From NCBI RefSeq assembly GCF_018070565.1, contig NZ_JAGPXL010000002.1, forward strand, positions 1-64,000: 64,000 bases of DNA, written 5' to 3'. Of this stretch, positions 59,668-64,000 are shown piece by piece (positions within the stretch are counted from its first letter, which is position 1; every line of letters starts with the position of its first letter). The notes beneath the pieces are model-generated. The model saw only the letters and a list, made by a program, of their open reading frames with translations, was not told the origin of the DNA and searched no databases. A program made the translations under genes and the position numbers. Source of the DNA: Streptomyces sp. B93. GTDB lineage: Bacteria; Actinomycetota; Actinomycetes; Streptomycetales; Streptomycetaceae.

Positions 59668-60510
59668 TCAGCCCGCGAACGCGGGCTGCGGCAGCCCCTT
59701 GCCCGCCCCCGGCACCACCAGCAGCGAGCCCGCCGGCGGGGGCGGGGACGGCAGGCCCACGCGGGCCGTGGTGATGTAGAGGTCCGTCAGGCCGGGGCCG
59801 CCGAAGGCGCAGGCGGTGACGCGGGGGACGGGCAGGGGCAGGACGCGGTCCAGGGTGCCGGAGGGGGTGTAGCGGCGGACCGCGGCGCCGTCCCACAGGG
59901 CGACCCAGACGCAGCCGTCCGCGTCGACCGTCAGGCCGTCGGGGAAGCCCGCGCCCTCCTCGATCTCGGCGAGCGGGCGGCGGCCGGTCACCCGGCCGTC
60001 CTCGTGGTCGAAGACGTCGATGCGGCGGGTCGGGGTGTCGATGTAGTACATCAGGCGGCCGTCGGGGCTCCAGCCGGTGCCGTTGCTCACCGTCACGTCG
60101 TCGAGGACCGGCGTCACCGAGCCGTCCCCCGTGAAGCGGCTCAGGGTGCCGCCGCCCGGTGCCTCGTCGTAGCGCATGGTGCCCGCCCACAGCGAACCGT
60201 CCGGTGCCACGGCGGCGTCGTTGGCGCGGCGGCCGGGGACGGGCTCGTGGTGCAGCCAGCGGAAGCCGTCGTCGGGGTCCAGCAGGCCCACGCCGTCCCG
60301 CAGGTTGAGGACGAGTCCGCCGCCCGCGCGCGGCTTGACCGCGCCGACGTGCTGTTCGGTGCGGCGTACCGTGCGGGCGCCGGTCGACGGGTCGTAGCCG
60401 TACACGCGGGAGGAGAGGATGTCGATCCAGAGCAGGCGGCCCGCCGCCGCGTCCCAGGTCGGGCCCTCGCCCAGCTGTGCCTGTGCCGGTACCGCCACGT
60501 CGTAGGTCAT
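59668..60510 (-). CDS. SMP-30/gluconolactonase family lactonase
   Basis: 280 aa, ATG 60510 overlapping the iclR stop (ATGA). Six-bladed propeller hydrolysing sugar lactones. Metal ligands Glu15 (LGEGPTWD), Asn97-Asp98 (RRANDAAVAPDG), Asn143 (VSNGTGWSPDG) and Asp191 (GFPDGLTVDADG). Co-transcribed with the IclR regulator. In an oxidative arabinose or galactose route it would open the lactone before the dehydratase encoded at 33228. Confidence 0.92.
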   Translation of the reverse strand: MTYDVAVPAQAQLGEGPTWDAAAGRLLWIDILSSRVYGYDPSTGARTVRRTEQHVGAVKPRAGGGLVLNLRDGVGLLDPDDGFRWLHHEPVPGRRANDAAVAPDGSLWAGTMRYDEAPGGGTLSRFTGDGSVTPVLDDVTVSNGTGWSPDGRLMYYIDTPTRRIDVFDHEDGRVTGRRPLAEIEEGAGFPDGLTVDADGCVWVALWDGAAVRRYTPSGTLDRVLPLPVPRVTACAFGGPGLTDLYITTARVGLPSPPPPAGSLLVVPGAGKGLPQPAFAG

Positions 60511-61280
60511 GCCGCACTCCGGTGTCCGAGTCGTTCCGACAGGTCCTCGGCGCCCTTCACGGCGAGCTGTTCCAGCTCGGCGCGGCGCTCGTCGCTCCAG
60601 CGGATCATAGGGACGGAGATGGAGAGCGCGGCGACGACCCGGCCGGTGCGGTCACGGACGGGCGCGGCGACGCAGGAGACGTCCGGGTTGGACTCCCGGC
60701 TCTCCACGGCGATGCCCCGCTCCCTGATCTCGGTCAGGGCCTCGCGCAGGGCGGCGGGGTCGGTGATGCTGTTCGGGGTCATCGCGGCGAGCTGGGCGCT
60801 GTCCGGGATGCGGGAGGTGAGTTCCGGCTCGGGGAGCGAGGCCAGCAGCATCTTGCCGACGGAGGTGCAGTGCGCGGGGAGCCTGCGGCCCGCGGCGGAG
60901 ACCATGCGGACCGCGTGGGTGGAGTCCACCTTGGCGATGTAGATGACGTCGGTGCCCTCCAGGATCGCCACGTGCACCGTCTCGTCGCAGGTCTCGGCGA
61001 CGGTGCGGGCGACCTGCTGGCCCTCGGCGGCGAGGTCGAGCTGTTCGGCGTAGCGGCTGCCGAGCTGGTAGGGGCGTACGCCGAGCCGGTAGCGTCCGGG
61101 CTGGCCGGGGACCGGGACGATGTACGAGCGTGCGGCGAGCGTGGTGACCAGCTCGTGCACGGTGGTGCGCGGCAGCTGTAGCTTGCGCACTATGTCGGGG
61201 GCGGAGAGCGTGCCGTCCCCGTCGAGGAACAGCTCAAGGATGTCGAGAGCCCGGGTCACGGCGGGTACGAGGCGTCCCAC
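60507..61280 (-). CDS. IclR family regulator, candidate controller of the sugar regulon
   Basis: 257 aa. GTG 61280 chosen because GAAGGGGGG lies just upstream and family members start MGRLVPAVTRALDILELF. N-terminal winged helix (GTLSAPDIVRKLQLPRTTVHELVTTLAARSYI), then the GAF-like effector domain (GRRLPAHCTSVGKMLLASLPEPEL, SNPDVSCVAAPVRDRTGRVVAALSIS). Has a regulon box in its own promoter, the same pattern as before the glycosidase, transporter and dehydratase units. Coupled to a lactonase, so its ligand may be a sugar lactone or acid. That it binds the boxes is inference. Confidence 0.9.
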   Translation of the reverse strand: MGRLVPAVTRALDILELFLDGDGTLSAPDIVRKLQLPRTTVHELVTTLAARSYIVPVPGQPGRYRLGVRPYQLGSRYAEQLDLAAEGQQVARTVAETCDETVHVAILEGTDVIYIAKVDSTHAVRMVSAAGRRLPAHCTSVGKMLLASLPEPELTSRIPDSAQLAAMTPNSITDPAALREALTEIRERGIAVESRESNPDVSCVAAPVRDRTGRVVAALSISVPMIRWSDERRAELEQLAVKGAEDLSERLGHRSAA

Positions 61281-61321
61281 GACCGGCCCCCCTTCTGTCG
61301 GAGAGAACGTGTGACCGCACC

Positions 61322-61360
61322 GTCGAATGTTCGACACGTCGATTCGTTCGATATTTCAAC
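61322..61360 (-). promoter_or_regulatory. Regulon box 5 and dyad at the iclR promoter
   Basis: GTTCGATATTTC (61346-61357) is, on the minus strand, GAAATATCGAAC, 12 bases identical to box 2. Nearby GTCGAA-TG-TTCGAC (61322-61335) is a perfect 6-bp dyad. Both lie 40-80 nt before the iclR start, as for autoregulation. Confidence 0.6.
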
Positions 61361-61423
61361 AGGCGGTCGGAATCGCGAACACAGGCTACTCATGGAGTCT
61401 TTGCCGGGGCAATGGCCCTGCGC

Positions 61424-62047
61424 TCACTCCTGCCGCAGATACCGGAAGGCCGCCCGCAGCAGCTCCGGCGCCGAGGGCGGTGTCCGCTCCTCCTCCGGCA
61501 GCGCCGCGTAGGCGAACAGCGCGGAGCGCATGGCGCCGACCGCCGCCCGCGCCAGCACCGCCGCCCGCAGCGCCACGGCGCCCGGCTCCCCGTGCGCCGC
61601 CAGCCGTTCCTCCAGCGCCCCGGCGAGGCCCTCCTCGAACTGGGTGAGCACCGGCAGGAACTGCCGCACCGGCTGACCGGGGAACCGCTGCGGGGGCCCG
61701 CTGAACATCAGACCGAGACCGCGGTCGGCGATGAGGTCGAGGGCGGCGCCCAGTACGGCGTCGTAGGGGCCCTCCCCGGCGGGGCGGGCGACGACCAGGG
61801 ACCGCATGACGGGGATCAGGTCCAGCACCTCGTCGAGGACGAGGTCCTCCTTGGAGGGGAAGTAGCGGAAGAAGGTCCGCTCGGTGACCCCGGCGGCGGC
61901 CGCGATGTCGCGCACGGTGGTGTGGGTGTAGCCGCGCTCCTCGAACATGCGGTGGGCGGCTTCCTGGAGCGCCTTGCGGGTCGCCGCCTTGTGCGCCTCG
62001 CGCCGCCCCCGCGACTGGCGCGCTCCCTGCGACTCGACGGTTGCCAT
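61424..62047 (-). CDS. TetR family regulator of the lmeA-like/mmpL unit
   Basis: 207 aa, ATG 62047; GATACT lies 6 nt upstream. Helix-turn-helix: RKALQEAAHRMFEERGYTHTTVRDIAAAAGVTERTFFRYFPSKEDLVLDE. C-terminal part typical of AcrR-like regulators. Divergent from a DUF2993 and an MmpL gene, with a duplicated operator between, so it very likely represses them. Confidence 0.92.
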   Translation of the reverse strand: MATVESQGARQSRGRREAHKAATRKALQEAAHRMFEERGYTHTTVRDIAAAAGVTERTFFRYFPSKEDLVLDEVLDLIPVMRSLVVARPAGEGPYDAVLGAALDLIADRGLGLMFSGPPQRFPGQPVRQFLPVLTQFEEGLAGALEERLAAHGEPGAVALRAAVLARAAVGAMRSALFAYAALPEEERTPPSAPELLRAAFRYLRQE

Positions 62048-62086
62048 GCGAGGAGTATCGCAGGCCGAAAAGCGACGGGAAAGAAT

Positions 62087-62131
62087 CTGTCAGTCATGAC
62101 ACTTTGATTATGCTGTCAGTCATGACACTTT
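62087..62131 (+). promoter_or_regulatory. Duplicated TetR operator over a leaderless promoter
   Basis: CTGTCAGTCATGACACTTT occurs twice (62087-62105 and 62113-62131), 26 bp apart. Each contains TGTCA-GTCA-TGACA. CTGTCA (62087-62092) and TATGCT (62109-62114) form a -35/-10 pair with 16-bp spacer, and ATG 62122 lies 7 nt after the -10, inside the second repeat. Confidence 0.75.
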
Positions 62132-62844
62132 TGCGGATGAGGCGTGTGTCCCGCCGAGGGCGCCTGGTGGCCCTCGGGGTGATCGGCGCGGTGCTGGTCA
62201 CCGGGGGCGTCGCGGAGGCCGTGGCACGGCACAGCGCGGCCGACCGGTTCGCCGACCGGATGGAACGCCGCCTGCACACCGGCGTCGACATCGGCTTCGG
62301 ACCCACGCCGGTGATGCTCCAGTTGGCCCGCGGCAGCTTCCCCCGGGTGGAGGTTTCCGGTCAGGACGCGACGTTCCGGCGGTTCACCGGGGTCGATGTG
62401 GAGGCGGAACTGGACGACGTGGTCCGCACGGGCGACGGGCTGTCGGTGCGCGACTCGCGGGTGACCGCCGAACTCCCCCACGACGCCCTGACGGCCGCGC
62501 TCGGCACGGTGACGGACGGCGCGATGGGCGGGGCGGCGGCCGTCACCACCGACCCGGCCACCGGGGAGCTGGTGGTGGTCGCCGGTCCGGCGGGACGGAT
62601 CACGATCGGGTTCCGGCCGGTCCTCCGGCAGGACGAGGAGTCGATCCGGTTCGAGCGCACGCAGGTCCGCATCGGCGACCGCGTCGTCCCGCCCGCCCTC
62701 GCCGACCAGCTGCTCCAGGACGCCGCCCCGCAGGAGGTCGACCTCTCCGGGCTCCCGCTCGGCCTGGAACCGGACCGGCTCACCGTCACCTCGACCGGCC
62801 TGCGCCTGGACCTGACGGGCGGCCGGACGACCGTAAGAGCCTGA
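62122..62844 (+). CDS. DUF2993 (LmeA-like) lipid-binding protein
   Basis: 240 aa. ATG 62122 chosen for the -10 seven nt upstream; ATGs at 62110 and 62137 are alternatives. One N-terminal membrane anchor (LVALGVIGAVLVTGGVAEAVA), the rest outside. DUF2993 core: HTGVDIGFGPTPVMLQLARGSFPRVEVSGQDATFRRFTGVDVEAELDDVV and later LPPAL-like SGLPLGLEPDRLTVTSTGLRLDLTG. In mycobacteria LmeA acts in lipomannan envelope biogenesis; a lipid-binding TULIP-type fold is assumed. Followed after 66 nt by an MmpL transporter, consistent with lipid export. Confidence 0.87.
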   Translation: MTLLRMRRVSRRGRLVALGVIGAVLVTGGVAEAVARHSAADRFADRMERRLHTGVDIGFGPTPVMLQLARGSFPRVEVSGQDATFRRFTGVDVEAELDDVVRTGDGLSVRDSRVTAELPHDALTAALGTVTDGAMGGAAAVTTDPATGELVVVAGPAGRITIGFRPVLRQDEESIRFERTQVRIGDRVVPPALADQLLQDAAPQEVDLSGLPLGLEPDRLTVTSTGLRLDLTGGRTTVRA

Positions 62845-62910
62845 CCGGACGCCCGTAAAGCCTGACCCCGACTGACCTCTTCCTGCACCACCGCACCAAG
62901 GAGCACTCCC

Positions 62911-64000
62911 GTGGCGACATGGCTCTACCGGCTCGGCATCGGCGCCCACCGCCGACGGCGGCTCGTCCTGGCGGCCTGGCTGGCCGTGCTGGCGGCGGCC
63001 GTCGCGTGCCTCGCCGTGCTGGGCGGCAAGCTCGACAACGAGTTCACCATCCCGGGGTCGGAGTCCCAGCAGGCGCAGGACACCATGACCGGGGACTTCC
63101 CGGCCGCCGCCGGGACCAGCGCGCAGATCGTGTTCACCGCGCCCGAGGGACGGACCGTCACCGACCAGCGGTCCGCCGCCGCCATCCAGCGCACCCTCGC
63201 CGCCGCGCAGGACGCCCCCGAGGTGGCCGCGGTGATCCCGCCCGACAAGGCGGGCACCGTCACCGAGGACGGCCGCACCGCGCTCGCGCAGGTCAACTAC
63301 GACGTCGACCGGGCCGCCCTGGACGACGGCACCCTGGACGCCCTGGAGGACACCACCGCGGCGGCCGAGGAGGCGGGTCTGGAGGTCTCCGTCGGCGGTC
63401 AGGCGTACGGCAACGGGGTGCTGACCCCGACCGTACTCGAACTGCTCGGCGTGGCCGTCGCGTTGGGCGTGCTGGTGATCACCTTCGGCTCGCTGCTGGC
63501 GGCCGGGATGCCGCTGCTGACCGCCTTCGTCGGGATCGGTACGGCCCTCACCGGGCTGCTGGCGGTGTCCTCGGGGGTGACGGTGTCGTCGACCGCGCTG
63601 AGCCTGGCCTTGATGCTGGGGCTGGCGGTCGGCATCGACTACGCCCTGTTCGTGCTCTCCCGGCACCGCAACCAGCTCGCCCGGGGAATGTCGCCCGAGG
63701 AGTCGACGGGGCGTGCGGTGGGCACGGCGGGCGGCGCGGTCGTGTTCGCCGGGACGACGGTCGTGATCGCGCTGGTGGGGCTGACCGTGGTCGGCATCCC
63801 GTTCCTCACGGTGATGGGGCTGAGCGCGGCGGTGACCGTGCTGATCGCCGTACTCGTCGCGATCACGCTGCTGCCCGCGCTGTTCGGCTTCGCGGGCGAC
63901 CGGCTCATCCCGCGCCCCGGATCACGGGCGGCGCGGCGCGCGGCGCGGGAGGACGACACGGAGGGCGAGGAGGGCAGTGGGTCCGCTCCCGTGATGGGCA
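62911..64000 (+). CDS. MmpL/RND family transporter, 5' part, runs off the window
   Basis: At least 363 aa from GTG 62911 with AAGGAG upstream; no stop before the window ends. First membrane helix (RRLVLAAWLAVLAAAVACLAVLGG), a periplasmic domain with LDNEFTIPGSESQQAQDTM, then helices with the MmpL motif VGIDYALFVLSRHRNQLARG. These proteins export lipids or hydrophobic metabolites using proton force. Probably in one transcript with the DUF2993 gene under TetR control. Confidence 0.93.
   Translation, partial: MATWLYRLGIGAHRRRRLVLAAWLAVLAAAVACLAVLGGKLDNEFTIPGSESQQAQDTMTGDFPAAAGTSAQIVFTAPEGRTVTDQRSAAAIQRTLAAAQDAPEVAAVIPPDKAGTVTEDGRTALAQVNYDVDRAALDDGTLDALEDTTAAAEEAGLEVSVGGQAYGNGVLTPTVLELLGVAVALGVLVITFGSLLAAGMPLLTAFVGIGTALTGLLAVSSGVTVSSTALSLALMLGLAVGIDYALFVLSRHRNQLARGMSPEESTGRAVGTAGGAVVFAGTTVVIALVGLTVVGIPFLTVMGLSAAVTVLIAVLVAITLLPALFGFAGDRLIPRPGSRAARRAAREDDTEGEEGSGSAPVMG

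Noticed and set aside
1..64000. CRISPR array, tRNA or rRNA genes, prophage or biosynthetic gene cluster
   Set aside because: No regularly spaced repeats with unique spacers, no tRNA cloverleaf or rRNA sequence noticed, and the fatty acid genes are the primary-metabolism operon rather than a polyketide cluster.

Overview
The window reads as a Streptomyces chromosome core segment. GC content is very high with GC-rich third codon positions, and GTG and TTG starts are common. The gene order around aceE (terA, terC, terD, terD, peroxiredoxin, DUF3052, aceE) and the fasR-fabD-fabH-acpP-fabF block match what I recall of Streptomyces coelicolor. Short intergenic repeats typical of the genus are also present. 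I see no tRNA, rRNA, CRISPR array or prophage.

Layout. 0.5-9.7 kb: Ter-family stress genes, a 1-Cys peroxiredoxin, DUF3052, the pyruvate dehydrogenase E1 gene aceE, a 224-bp MITE-like element and a potassium channel. 9.9-19.4 kb: an MFS exporter with a divergent TetR gene, an alpha/beta hydrolase, a DUF4429 protein, an aldo/keto reductase coupled to a MerR regulator, a serine beta-lactamase-like hydrolase, an anti-sigma-like ATPase facing an XRE/DUF397 pair, and a pirin. 19.5-24.5 kb: the type II fatty acid synthase operon with its activator fasR. 24.6-32.9 kb: DUF3145, an SGNH lipoprotein, an aldose epimerase, a secreted C15-peptidase-like protein, an IS5-family insertion, an EI24-like membrane protein, a MarR regulator with a divergent medium-chain oxidoreductase, and a zinc-ribbon membrane protein.

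33.2-53.8 kb plus 59.7-61.3 kb form a dispersed sugar regulon. It includes an enolase-superfamily dehydratase, a zinc alcohol dehydrogenase, a TIM-barrel protein of unknown role, a ChvE/MmsAB monosaccharide ABC transporter, an aldose epimerase, three GH43 enzymes, a GH51 arabinofuranosidase, an AraNPQ-type oligosaccharide transporter, and an IclR regulator coupled to an SMP-30 lactonase. The glycosidases break arabinan outside the cell, AraNPQ imports arabino-oligosaccharides, GH51 releases L-arabinose inside, and the MmsAB system takes up monosaccharides. A shared 13-bp motif (CGAAA-N3-CGAAC) precedes five of these transcription units, including iclR, and suggests one regulator for all.

54.1-59.7 kb: an overlapping operon of three paralogous multi-pass membrane proteins (MAB_1171c-like), an ImmA/IrrE-like zinc peptidase and an FAD-dependent oxidoreductase. 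A 21-bp-period direct repeat lies upstream. This is my best candidate for an undescribed system. 61.4-64.0 kb: a TetR gene, a divergent DUF2993/LmeA-like protein and the start of an MmpL transporter, with a duplicated operator between them.

Many single genes here have no Shine-Dalgarno sequence but carry a TANNNT hexamer exactly 7 nt before the start codon, which suggests leaderless mRNAs. All functional statements come from reading the sequence and from memory of families. No database search was run.
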